Assembly: GCA_002224055.1 (NCBI GenBank)
Contig: AZLU01000045.1
Location: 1-64,000 of the forward strand
From: Pezizomycotina sp. ARF18
Lineage: Eukaryota; Ascomycota
Direction: 5' to 3'
Length of the DNA stretch: 64,000 nucleotides
A program made the position numbers and the translations under genes. Under the pieces are notes generated by a model. That model saw only the letters and a program-made list of their open reading frames with translations, had not been told where the DNA came from and made no database searches. Below, in pieces: positions 48,801 through 61,689 of this stretch. Position 1 is the first letter of the stretch, and the number at the start of each line of letters is the position of its first letter.

Positions 48801-51753
48801 GCTTGCAGTCTGTGCTTTATTTTTTTTACTTAATATTCTTATTATTACCACTTATTTATTTTAAAAAAAAAATAAATAAATAAATAAAAGGAGAAAGCTG
48901 TCTAACATTACCAAGCTAAACTCCCTGCAATTCGACTTATTCTCTTTTATCGTCCGTGAAGCCGATAGCTCTAAAAGTTTTCTTGTGCTGGGCGTGATAC
49001 TTGCAGCTTGGCTGCACCGAGGATGCAGCTCTTCGCGACCATCAATCGCTTTAGCGAGCCTAAAGCGGGTCATGTGCAACTAGTTCACAATGATAATTAT
49101 CTGATGGACTTTCAGTGTATCGAAAAGCTCTTCTCTTTTCTTTTCCTTTTTTTTTGACATTTTTGATAGTCAAATTTTTACCCGCGTAACTGGATGGCCT
49201 TGCACAGGCAGTTTCTTCTCCACAATTCCGTTCTCATCTCTATCCGTTAACTATTTATAATCATCTCTACTTTATTTTTTTTTTTTTTCTCGCCGTTGCA
49301 CAATGAGGACTGTGAATCAACGCTATGTTTATATGGTTCTGTTTTAATCTTTACCTTCTAAATTTCGGGGTTTCTAGAGCTCATCGAATGTGTCATTCCC
49401 GAGAGGCCTTTGTCGATGCTGCATCCACGCACCAACTCCGAATCAATCTTGCGAGGAATGCTCTAGGTTCCCTTGACGGTTAGACTCTGCTTGTCAGGTT
49501 GGCAAAGTAACATTGCAATCAGGAGCATACCACCTTTTTAGGTTTAACTCCTTTTTCTTCGTGGGCAGACAGCTGTACTCTGGAAACCCTCTTTTTCCAG
49601 AGCTTCGGAAGTTGCTGACTGTTTTTTAATCGTTATTTTTGATATCCTTACTTACATGGTAATTAACAATAATTGGTTTGCCATTACATTACTACAGAAC
49701 AGGTAAAGGATAAGTAAGAGAAGGACAGCCAAGAGCTTCCCGAGTCTTATCATTATGAGGATTCAGTGGTTTTGTCTGGTCCTTTCTGTGCTTCTAATCT
49801 CCTCCCCCACCCTTTTCTCCCTTTCTTCCTTTCTTTTCTCAAAGAAGGTCCCTACCACAATGTGTTGGCGCCGGCTAATCCTGCCCCACATCGACGATCT
49901 TCCAGCTTCCTTGGAATATAATAGGCATTGTTCGGCGAGCGAGGATACAGAACGCAGAACTATTCCTTTCCACTACGAAGCAGTTTTTGACAAGTAGTAA
50001 TAAGACAAAGTGAGAAACTTTGAAGTACACAAAAAGTTCGAGATCACACCACGTCAGTCTCACACGGGAGAGCCTGTTCCCCTCTCTGATCAGTGTTTTT
50101 TTTTTTTTTTTTTCGGTTACACGTCTATCTTCAACGGCATTTTATCAGACTGCAAAAGGGAATCTTATCTGAACAGAATTATATCAAAGACCATTTTGAC
50201 AATATATACAGTAAGGAACTAAACTGGCCTCCTTTCTTTTTCCCATCTAACACGGCATGTCAGCATTTTCCTTTCCTCCTGTTGGACGACATAATAATAG
50301 AGGTACACCTCGGTGTGCGCTAGTGAAACCCAGAAGAAAAATAAGAAACCTACGAACTATAACTTGGGGAAATTATAGCTCAAAAGCTGGTTGGATGTTT
50401 CGCTTTTAAAACTAGCGCTCCAGGTTTTCCTCTCTTCGTCATAGGCGACGTAGTTCTACGCATCCGTCGCACGCACATCTCGCCAACCCAACCTAAAACC
50501 ACTGAGACGCACAAGGTGTGGGATGGCTGCGCTGCCCCAAGAGGAAACTTAAAAACGAGCCCTAGAAAAAAGTTTCTCTGTAAGACTTTCTGATCGTCAG
50601 GCTATAGCAGGTTTAGGCAATTCAAAAAGCCGGAAAGTAACGAGCAGAAAATCTAGGCAAATTTTGACCTTTTTTTTTGGAGCCGCCAGTTATAATTGCT
50701 TTACTGCTCTTATTATTTTCTTCTTTCCACAAAAAAAACTGCGGTTTTATTTTTGGATCTGCACTAATCAACAACCGTCGAGAAACTGAAGACTTTTCTT
50801 TTCCCTCTCGGGATTGACAGCAATTCAATCGACCTTGTTTGAAATCGCATGATTGCTGGTACAAGGGTTGTTATCTTTTTTTCCTCCTCTCTTTATTTAG
50901 CTACCATTTGAGCCTTGTTGTTGCGCGACGTTCCGATCAAACTCTCGGTTCCGCTGTCTCCACTAAGTTCGACAATGCCTGATAATGAGATTACCGACTC
51001 TTTTTTCTGGTCTTGGTAGGAGGCCGTTACTGTCTCCTGAAACCACCACCCCGAGAAGTACTAACACCGGTTAATCGCCGTTATTACCTCATATCCCTAA
51101 GTGATTTTTCGTCACTGAAGCTCAAAGTTGACATCACTTGTCACGTTAATTATCTTTACAGCAAAGAATTATTTTTCAATTTTATTTATTATTTCTCACC
51201 TTTCTCACTTCCCCTTAGACGATTATTATTGGAATTGAGGCGGGCGCTTCAGAGTCCGGATTAATTTTGACGGTTCTAGGTTAAACAATGTTCTAACTCG
51301 ACCAAGCGATGCGCCCACCCGACGATCATCCTATATTTTGCCGCCCTCGTGATGGTTTATTCGGACCCTTTTTTGTTAGCGGGTCAGTAATGTCGATCAT
51401 TTACGCTTTAGCTTAGCCCGATTTATAACTTTTTCAGAACCAAGTTTCAAACTCTAGTTAACTGGTCAGTGTTTACTACGCTTCTGGACAAGCCAATGGA
51501 AAAGTCCAATTGAGATTTGTTTCTCCTGCTATCTCTTTTCACGATGGACGCAAATGTGTTGAGGCGCAAAACATTGTTCTGGCTCTTTTTTCAGCTTTTT
51601 TGTTGATATAAAAAAACTAGAGAAATGGTAGACTTTTATATGGTAAGTGTAATCATTGATTTCTCGTGCATTGTCTTTATCAATTCATCTTATCCCACGC
51701 CTTTTTCAAAGTAACATGACGATTACTGAACTTCGAAAACGCATGATCTCGTC

Positions 51754-52431
51754 TTGTTCACAAAGACGACTCACCTTGAATTGAGAAACGAAAAAAAAAG
51801 TTTTTTTGGCAAGATGCATTTATGTCCGAATCTAATTCCACAGATCTTCTTCACAAAAGGAAAACCCTTCAACTTTCCATCCAATTGCAAGCACACAACT
51901 CTTTCAGCGATGGGGGCAAATCTTATTGCCCCAGTTTGCTCTGCGCGAAGCTACATCCACTTCAAGGACATGGGAAGCAATGATTGCCTGCTTTGCAGCT
52001 ACATTAGCCCAACGCCACCGCTACCACCTTTGGGGAATCCCACGAAAAAGGCGGCTTTCAATTTTACTGATGCCATGCGATGCAGCAGTAGTGCCATCGA
52101 CAATAGCACCGCCTGCCTGTGGGGTAGAGGAGGCGATGATACCATCCATTGTCGTTTTCTTACTCCAATACGAAGATTCTTTCTTTTCTTTTTTTCCATT
52201 GCATTGCAAAGCCTGGTGCGAGATCGAAGGCTCGGTTCAGAAGAAAAGTTGCCTTTTAACCGCTTCTCGCCTTTCCTGTCCTTCCCACCTGACATCCGTC
52301 TGGTCCATGACCTTTGGATGTGGTTCCCTTTGCTCGAGGAAGCATTAGGCATTGAACATCAAGCCGATGGGCTCGATCCCCTCCGGAATCTTACGGCCCT
52401 CCACTTCACTTCTTGGGGAGTCTATCATTAA
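51754..52431 (+). other. Orphan open frame of 225 codons, status uncertain
   Basis: The longest open frame between RIM15 and the kinesin gene. It lacks recognised domains, a signal peptide or repeats. Composition is mixed (Cys, Phe, Leu, Pro) and unlike the simple-sequence frames around it, and the DNA from about 51.9 to 52.4 kb is more GC-rich than its surroundings. The other plus frame and the minus strand over the same bases are also open for 117-140 codons, so the openness may reflect composition. It could be a lineage-specific gene, part of a frame-shifted gene on either strand, or chance. Confidence 0.15.
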
Positions 52432-54229
52432 CCATATATGATTAAGGCAGTACGGCCTTCTCGGACCGCCCCAACTATCGAAAAAATTGGCGCCGGTGGG
52501 TTGCAATAGAAAAAAAAAAAAAAAACAGGCTTTTTAGCTCGACCTCTGCTATTGCTCGCACCGCAGGATTGTCTTCTTTTCTTTCCTTTTTTTTTCCTTG
52601 ATTTATATCCTCCTTTAACTTTTTAGAGTTGGTCCTCGCAGTCTCTTCCTGTTTGGCTACCGATCGTCGCTTCCACACCGAGATCCAGACATCCCAGAGG
52701 GCACAGAAGCAAGCATCCCCACAGGAAAGAGCAGAGAAAAGAAGGTACGAGCTAGCTTCTCTCGCAAGAACCTCCTTTGAGTGTTAGTTACGCTTACCTA
52801 ACTGCCTATCGGTATTGCAGGTGGGTAATGTCTCTTCTCAATTTTAGTCCAACGAAAGCATTCTTCCTATCCTATCATTTTTTCGATCTATCTGGCGATA
52901 TTATATCATCCACTAGAGATTTTTCCTATGCGATTTACCACCACTACTCTAAAACAGATCGGAGCAAACTTCAAAACGAATAATCCAGCAATCAATGATC
53001 ACGAGTAGCCCGGTTGATTGACCGCTATGAAAATTGTCATATGAACCATGATCTCATTCTAGGATACGAGAGAAAGCGTCCTAGAGGGGATGTTTTGTTT
53101 ACAAACCGCTTTTCTAGATCGCGATCGTATCTTTTCGTTTCTCCAGCGGAAGGCGTTTTCCCCGTTTTGCAAAGCGCAAAGAGGGTAGGAGGATAGGAAA
53201 AAAAATATATGATTTTTAATCTCAAAGAAGGGTCTAGCCAGAAGTAGGCAGGGAAAAAATTCCTTGGTCTAGAGGTAAGGACGAATGTAGGTGAAAGGGA
53301 AAAAAAATGCCCAACGAATTACATGGTAAGCACGAAATGGTCCTGCAAAACACCGTGAAGAGCCCTCCCATCTTTTGAGAGCTATGCATGGGCCAATTGC
53401 ACAGACATTACCCGGCAGCAGCCGGGACATGCAAAAGGATTCGGTGACCTTAACCCCCACTATCATTTGCTCATGTCAGCTTTCCAAGCTTCTACCCTCT
53501 ATCATAGCGTAATTTTATGCAATATTACATCGAAATATACCTTGTTTTCGAACAGGTACAGCTTCCATCCCCAGCTCAGCAATACATCGAATGAAAACAG
53601 GGTAAAGATTATAAACAAGTTTCTCTGATGTACTAATACAGTATCCTCCACACTTGTCAAATCCATCCCTTCTTTTTTTTTTTTCTGATGACTCGCGTAA
53701 TATAGCAGTTCTTCTCTATTCCCTGTCGGAAAAACGGTTCTTTTTGATCAAATTGCATATACCCCACGAGTTATACGTTTATTCGTTTATATTGGTTTCG
53801 TTATCGATAAGAATTTTAAAAAACAAAGACCAGCAAAGCAATCCTTGTATTTGGATGAAGCAATATATATATATATACATACATACTTACATATCAAGTC
53901 AAGCAATAAAATAAAATAAAAGCCACTTTAAGGAACTGGTGAATTAAGTAAAAAGTGAACGTGAAAAAAAAAAAAAAAAAAAAACGATCCTTATTGTTTA
54001 TTGGACACGGACCTTTCTTCTACCCTAAGATAGAAGAACCTGGACCAGGTGGTGTTTGTATTAATCGAAGCCGTATCTAGAAATTTGCCACCCCGATGCA
54101 GACCAGCGTCCGTGCGTTATAAAATGTGCACGGAGTAGTAAAAGTTAAAAAACAAGAACGGTTTTTTTTTTGGTGACGGCGACGTGCTTTTTAATTTTCC
54201 GTGATTTTGACGACAACCGCGATTTTTAG
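52432..54229. other. Gene desert, middle part
   Basis: No coding signal. Contains A18 near 52509, AT-rich DNA with short TA/ATAC tracts near 53860-53890, and A21 at 53964-53984. Confidence 0.45.
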
Positions 54230-55600
54230 AATTGCAATAACAATTATATCCAGCAGAAATCGAGGTTTTGAGATTTATATTTTATACAAATTGATAAATG
54301 GATATTATATATTTCGTTATCATATATGTTTATTATTAGACTCCAATATAACCTATATATCATGAGAGCATTATACTGTAAATGCATTGCATTGATCAAA
54401 GCCAGTCCGCGTTCGTTGAGACCGATCAATGCGCTCGAGGATCTCGTTTTTAGGGCTGAACAAAAACAAAAGAACATGCAAATGTCAAACCCGCTCAAAC
54501 AACCTCTGTATAGCATAAAAGAAAAAAAAGAAAAGAAAAAAGTGGCGCTTCGTAACCGCTCATATGCAAACCGATACCGGTAAAACCATTTTGAAGTACG
54601 GTATAATACATACAAGAGGACATTATAGCTTGCCCGTCACGACCGAGCAAAGCTTTGGACAAATGATACAAAATTGCGTGAGACTTTTGGTGGTATCATG
54701 TTACCTAAATCTAGCAGTATATCTTTTACGATATTGATATCCAATAAATTTAATATTAAACGTACGACTCTTCTAGTAAAGCGAATTAGGATAGTTTGGC
54801 TTGCGGTATATAGCTGAATATTAAGCACGTTTGACTTAATCAAAACGAGCATCGATGGTCTCATATTTCATCCGCTCAATGACAATTGAAAACACGAGTA
54901 CTCTGCAGAATATCATTACCCGCAAGAAATACAACATGTCATGCCTATCCATAGCTAGTTGACATGAGAAACAACATTCCTTGATATTATCCGAAAAAGA
55001 ATAGACTATACATTAGTCAAAGCATTATAAATCCCCAAATTCTCACGCGTGATTGAATATGAGTTACTGAATGAAAGGAGCCTGTTTTGAAAGGATATTT
55101 TGCACGAAATAGTAGAATGATTATATTCAAGACACTCTTAACGTTAACGAGAATATATGTGAACCTTATGGCCTCATGGAATAATGTATAACGGGTGTGG
55201 GAGTGGAAGAGTGAGGTAGGTCTCGGACCGCCGCGGGTAGTGTAAGCATATATGTATCAACCTAGAAGATTCAGAGCTCATATCGGAAATCCCGGGGATC
55301 TATGAATAATATATCAGACGATATCTATCGATAGTGCTACGAGTACGTATGCTCAAAAAATATATTTAATGGTATGATTTAAAATCTAAAACAACGATAC
55401 ATTTATTATATATTACACGAAAAAGCGCTAAGTGCGATAGGCTAAGTAATTAATCAGCTCGCAGCTCGGAGAGCGCAACGTTGGGAAAGGAAACCCTGGT
55501 TACCACAAAAACTGATATGATCTAAAAAGCGGAAGGTATATATAAAATCAAAGTAATTACAGGGTGGTGCTTTTCATGAATTCATGATGGGTTCCCGGTA
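54230..55600. repeat. AT-rich decayed block, possible repeat relic
   Basis: About 1.4 kb of evenly mixed, TA-rich DNA with stops in all frames and almost no homopolymers, resembling the texture of the 23-30 kb island more than the intergenic DNA around it. No protein motif was recognised and no end repeats were found, so the family is unknown. Confidence 0.3.
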
Positions 55601-56120
55601 TCAAAAAAACTAACTATTCTCTATTTCATGAAATCGGAAGCGAATGGTATGACACGAACAGGGTTGAAAGGGATAGAAATAAAGAAGAAGGCCATATACA
55701 AATGCGTCTCGATTATAGGCGAGCCCGGTTTAACGGTGCAAGATAGAGAGGGCCATCGAGGAATGTCTGGTGGAAAGGTTTTATTTAAAAAAAAGGAAAG
55801 GAAAGCAAATCTTCAACGCCCAGTCCTTCTAAATATTCTAAAGAAGTTTTACGCGAAAATAGGTGAAGGGAAAGAGAACATAATACGTATCTTACAAGAA
55901 CCAAAAGGAGAACAAGCAAAAAGGAATGAAAGTCACATTTGAAAGAGACCAAAAAACACAGGGATATTAGGCTACAAGGGAGACAGGAGGGAATTGAGGA
56001 AACACCAGTGTCACAAAACAATAAAGTCGTAAAAATATGCATGCTTAAAAGGAAGTTGGTATGTCGAAACGGATGAGAGCGGAAGCTGAGAGACATTCGC
56101 TTTTTTTTTTTTTTTGGTTC
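55601..56120. other. 3' region of the kinesin gene
   Basis: Downstream DNA of the minus-strand kinesin gene, with a T17 run at about 56101. A plus-strand open frame of 104 codons (55628-55942) is Lys-rich with no domain and is not considered a gene. Confidence 0.45.
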
Positions 56121-59100
56121 TTAGTTTTTATGTTTCTCCGGCGGCGTCAGGAGTGCTTCTCCAAAGTGGGTCTTGTCGATAGCGAGGATCCACTCGCTCA
56201 TCTCTTTGTCGTTCCTCGTGGCTACCAGGTAAGTGTTATGCGGCGCGTAGATTGCGAACACGAACCTGCGGCCTTCGAGAAGTTTTGCTACCTGAGGTTC
56301 GTGGTCGATACGGCAGTGCGTTAGGTTGATCGCGTGCAGCTCGTCTCCATCCGGCACGGAATGGACGTATAGGTACGGCTTCCGAAGTTCGAGGTACCTC
56401 TTATTCCATTTCGAGTTGGCTTCGTCCGGGAAAAGCACGTAGCCAGCCTTCAGAAGCTCCTTACTGCAAAACCGGGGTGTTAGGGCATTTTCAAAGAGTT
56501 TAAAATAGTCTTTTGCTAAGGGATAATCTTAGTGAGGAGAAAAAGTTACGTTTTCATGACCTGCGAAACCTCGGCGATCAGGCGAGGTGGGGAACCATCT
56601 GTGTTTTCTGCGAAAGCTGCACCATTGAGCGGTGGTTCGCAATTCTGGTTTACTAGGATTACCTGCATTCCAAAAAGTTAAAACCGTGAGAAGGCAGAGA
56701 AAACTATTTTTACTTGAGCAATTCTCCATCAGAAAAGCTTACCTCTCCAGGGTCCTTCGATGTGGGCCACCACTCTAGGAACTTCTTCAGTATCGACTGC
56801 TGCTCATCATCGTCCTTTTCTGTAGGGGCCGGTGACACGCTATGTACTGGTGTGGTTCGAGTGCTAAGGAATCCCTTAACGGCTTCTACTTCCGCGGATT
56901 GCATCCGCTTTTTTCGGGCACCAAAAAATCGCGCACCACTGAGACGCTCGAGGCGACCAGAACCCAAGATATTCCTCTCCTTTTACGTATCTCTGATTGG
57001 TGTTCATCCGCCATAGATCTCCGGCCCGTCGTGCAACTGCAGGCCTGATGACTATCTGGAAGTTCCCAACTGCTGCATGAACCGTACGCACCGCATTCCA
57101 TATCTGCATGAATTTTGATGGCGATCTAATTAACCGCGATTGAACTTGCAGCGCGAGATCCATCGTAAACTTCATAGGCTCTGAAAGGCGATCAGAAACA
57201 ACCTCCCAATTGACCGTGACCTGAACGCGGTAGTTCGGAGCCGTCGTCCGGTCCAATATCAGCGCATTGTGAAGGCTAGAGTCCACTGAGCTAACACCGC
57301 TATCGAGCTCGATCCATCCGGCTTTTCTTAATACTCGGACCTTGACAATATTCAAAGAAATCTCTCTCGACCGGTTCGTATCTGTCGTGTGGCCATTCGA
57401 GTCCAATAACTGCACATTGCCCGCCTTAACGTTCAAGATATCCTTCCATGTGAAAGCGTCACCTGAACTGTGCGACAGATAGATGAGAATCCTCCTCTGT
57501 ATTCCCTGGTGAAGCTGGAACGCGCCAACGTCGGTCATGCTATGCTGCAGGACTTCGACTGGCAAGTAATCGCCGGATTCTGATAGCTCCAATATTTGTA
57601 CCTTTGAGGATACGTCGTGCCTTTCTTCGGTATAGAACTCCGATTCAGCAAGTCGCGCCTTACGCTTCTTCTTGTTTGGGTGATTGCCATCATCACGCAT
57701 TTCGTCCCAGCTCATCAGTTTTTCCAGATGGATCGACGATATCTTCGCAAACACCGCAATCCGCAGCATCGAGTTTCTAAGGCGGGCGTTGAGAGGAGCG
57801 CTCATGGTATGAGTGCTCTCGAAATTAATCGGTCCTTCGTCGAAATCGCTTATCTTGTTCGTCGTAGTGGTGGCTGATAAGCCTGGAATGTAGATTTGAG
57901 CGTGTACCTCCGTGCCTTCTCTCTCCGCAAAGCCGTGGATGTAGTGCATCACCACATTAAAGCTGACAGTCCCACGCGGTACCTCCGTTGAGGATGGTTC
58001 TAGAGATGCTTTGATTATACCAACAACGCTACATGTGTGCGGTGATATGAGCTCCAGCTCAAACTCCTGACTTCTTGACTCAAGGACAGGCGCAAGCGGA
58101 ACATCGGTATCTCCTATGAGAGTATACTGTGGCAGTACTTGATCTGAGAATGGGTCACTCAGTCGAAATGCTACTTAGGGCGGTTAGTATTCTAATATAG
58201 CTTTCTCTCGAGGATTTGAAGAAAGATATAAGGAACTTACCTGTAGATACTCAGGCCTGTCAAGGTATTGATACATCTGTCTCATTTGCCGCACGCGATT
58301 CTGAAGCTTCTCTATCGACCAGAGATGGATTTAGATTGTCTTTGAAGTCCATCACGCGAACCCCAACGCAAGGCTTCGGCGCCGATTCTAGAAACTCGTC
58401 GTCTTCAGTGTTTACATCGTTGAGGAACAAATCGTACGAGGAATAAGAGTGTGCCCAACGTCGACAGCCGTGAACTGGAAGAATACGCTCTTCTCCATTT
58501 CGATGCTCATAATCTGCGCCTCTTTCAATGTCGCAGCGTGTTGTAGAACCGATTCGGCCATTCGCACGTAGTTCCGTCGCCTCCATAGCTCCACCACATA
58601 CCGCGCTAAAGTCTTCTCTCGTTTCGTGAGCAAGTCCTTCCTCGGTTCGCGATTTTGACCCTTTGGCGATAGCGCTAATTCCTCCATCTTGGACTCCAAC
58701 TCAATACGCTTCTGCTCGAATTCCCTCTTCTGCTCTTCCAGCTGCTGTTGCATCTCTTTCTTGGCAGATGCAAGCTGTTCCTCCATCTTCGCCTTCTCTG
58801 CCTTGATTTCTCTATTTCCACATTGGCTTCCTCCGCAGCTTTCAGTCTTTCCTGAAATTCCTCTTTTTGAGTTTCGAGCTGTGTTTGCATCTCCTCCCTG
58901 AGCTGCTTTAATTGCTCTTCCTGTTCAACTCGCTGTGGGGTCGATGGCACGGTGATGGCAGTGTCGAGGGATAAGTCGTCGAAAGTAGCTGTGGACGCAT
59001 ATTTCTCCCGCCCTCCGGCGAACGAGCCAACCGATTCTGTGTCGTCATCCTCAAACCGGCCTTTCCTTGCCTTTTCTACAACCTTTTGCATCTCATCGAA

Positions 59101-61689
59101 GATAGCCTCCAGTTCCTCGCCCGACATATCTTTTATCTTCTCTTCCCCGAGAAAGCCCTTTACAGCTTCCCTGGCGGCAAACGACCATTCGTCGTCTCGA
59201 TTACCGCCAGCAAATGGCGCCGGAGAATCCGGCCGGCTACTGTCTACGTCTGAGAGCTCATTAAACCCATTGCTCTGCCGGTGCTCGCGATCAGGCGAGG
59301 CCATTGCAGCAGCGGTTATAGAATGACGGAGCTTATCCCTTTCAGCTCGAGCTTCCTGTGGGTGGTTAAACCTAAAGATATGGAAATCGCCCAGGATTAC
59401 ACGGTAACCAGTTCTCAGGCGCCTGGAGCCTTCGAGCCGTATACCATTGACCATCACCGCGGCACCTTCTGTCGGAATAAGCGTGACAACTCCGTCGTTG
59501 TTCTCGAATCGGCAGTGATCTTGCAGAATTTTGGCACCATTCAGTCGGATCTGGGCGGTGGTCGAGGTTTCTACGTTACCGACATGTGTCGTTCCAGGTT
59601 TAATGTTATAAACTAGACATTCAGCTAGCAACGGGTCGTCACTGAAGGAAGATAAGTTTAGTTCACTAACAACGAATGTAATCGTGTAGATTCGATTTCT
59701 TACCTCAAATTTACCAAGTGCGGTATCCGCTTTGGCATACTCATGCCTATGAAATCCTTTTCAATGCTAATACCGAGCTCTTCCAGAGCAGCCTCGCGTT
59801 CTTTCTGGATCTGCTGTGTTTTCTCGAGACGCTCCTCCCAGGTCTGATTCATTTCTGTTAGAAGTTTTTCGGAGGCACCCAACTGCTCCGCAATTTCAGC
59901 TTTTGAAACCTTCCGTACGCTGCCATCCTGAGCCGTAATCGTAACGATCTGCTTTTCCAGAGGCGTTCCTTCTGCGTAATGTTCCTCTTCGGGTGCACCA
60001 CCGCCGGAAAGCTTCGCACGCAACTGCGCCAATTCTTCTTTAAGCTCGCGGATCATTCTCGCGTTCGGATCTTCGTTCACAACGGCGTGATTCTTGATGC
60101 GTTTCGCAGAATCGGCGTAGCGGAGAGTCGATAATGTTTCGTCCCAATTAATATCAGCCGGCGATATGGCGGCAATCATAGCGGTCATACTGTTGCCACC
60201 TAACGAGTCCTTCAACAGCCACGTAAGAACGGAGTCTCGATACGGGACGACATTTTCCTTTTTCTTTTCCTGATGACAAGTCTGCAGCGCCGCAATAACT
60301 CGACCCAAAGTTGATAGAGATCTATTGATCTCAGCTCCCTCTTTCAGACGGGCACCTGTTGCGCCAGTGGAAGTTGCTCGTTCGGAACCTGCTAGATCGA
60401 CCAAACTAATCCGGAAACTTCTCCGTGTCCATATTCGTTTCCGAGTCGTGCCGCTTTTGCGTTAGCGTCAAAGTAAACACCGCATGCGATCGACTGGAGG
60501 TTTCGTTCATGTTTGTCGCAGCCACCGTTCTTGCCTATCACGATCATTTGCCAATAAACATTTAGCATAATGACAAGAAGATCACCAGATCACGAGGCAT
60601 GTATCACCTTGTTTCCTTCATCCATGAGGTTTTCGATTTCACGGAAGGAGCCGACGACGAGCTTCGCAAGGTCTTCAACGTACGGTCCCAGCGAAGGATG
60701 TTCTCGAACTTTTAATGCGCCTTTCGTCGTAGGATTTAAGAGATCTCGTACACGTTCTAGTTGAGCCTATCGATTAGTATAGAGTCAATCCGGTTATCAG
60801 ACGGATATTGGTCTGTGATTACCATTGTAAATCTCCAGGTAAGATACCTCCACAGTACATTTGAGACTCGGATCCTCTTGGACCTTGGCGCTACAAATAT
60901 TCAAATTATTAGCTTCATTCCTTATCAAGTCGTAACAAGGACGCTTCTGATAACCCACATTCGCTCAAACATATTCGCACAAATCTTTGGTATAATACCG
61001 ACTTCTTCGCCGTACCCCATCTAGACCAGTATCAAGGTGAAAAAAATGTTAGATTGAGCCAATCTACCCCAAAGCGTTCTGAGAAATAGCCAGTCGCCTA
61101 CCATAGAATAACTTTTTCCGGAACCGGTCCTGTCCGTAAGCGAAAATACAGTTATTGTAGCCTTGAAGCATTATCAAGTAAGGGGCCTCCAAGATCTTCG
61201 AAGAGGTTGTCTTGTCCGGCGTAGTTTGGATCTGCGCGGCTGAAGGACCAGTAGGAACGGTCGAAATTGAAAACCTTGGGCCCTTCCGCCTTTGCGGGGG
61301 TTCCCTTTCGCGGCGCGTTGTTTTCGGCATTCGCGGCAGCGATAAAATCGTCTGCGATCCCTTCATTTGGACGATACATTTTGCTTTGCGTTCCTTTTCT
61401 GTAAATCCGCAGCATCCATAGCTACCAAGTTAGTGATACTCCGGCCATCTTTAGCGCTCGTCGCTAAAATAAAGCAGACGAGTTGCCGCAATTTCTCTCC
61501 TTTTTGTTGCTTTTTTTCTCTTGAAGGGCACATCTATCAACCATGAGTCGAGCACAGCTGGCTTCGCAAGGCTTCTGCCATGTCTTTGAAAGCGCGCAGA
61601 GTAGCGACAAAAGCCAAATAACAGTGCCTCGTACCTCGATTATTGAAGGGTCGCACTCGAACGACGACTTTAATGTTTCCAGCCGACAT
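56121..61689 (-). CDS. uncA: Kinesin-3 motor UncA (UNC-104/KIF1 family)
   Basis: Plus-end-directed motor that carries vesicles and endosomes along microtubules in hyphae. The ATG at 61689 (GCCGCCATG context) opens [18 protein letters not shown]; the first intron is 61399-61634. The motor domain shows the P-loop ([15 protein letters not shown], near 61120), [12 protein letters not shown], switch I ([13 protein letters not shown]), switch II (VDLAGSE), [15 protein letters not shown] and [16 protein letters not shown]. Then comes the coiled coil, an FHA domain ([26 protein letters not shown]), more coiled coil, a long KIF1-type/DUF3694 region (56876-57955) and a C-terminal PH domain ([31 protein letters not shown]) ending at 56121. 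This order is diagnostic for kinesin-3. Several introns split the motor domain (for instance between 60960 and 60730). Single-base shifts occur at several places, including one apparently extra base just before the P-loop. Confidence 0.92.

Larger units (their letters stand above)
42283..51753. other. Gene desert, left part
   Basis: About 9.5 kb upstream of RIM15 with no recognisable gene on either strand. The first kilobase should hold the RIM15 promoter and leader (including A26 at 42341-42366). The rest is simple sequence: (AT)n 43000-43015, T18 44036-44053, G20 44274-44293, a polypurine tract 44590-44960, (AAAAT)n 45167-45210, (GA)n(GT)n 45841-45876, A24 47565-47588 and several T17-T20 runs. 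Open frames up to 155 codons are translations of these tracts (Phe/Leu/Ser-rich). From about 47.6 to 51.7 kb the base mix is less skewed but still shows no domain. Confidence 0.5.
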
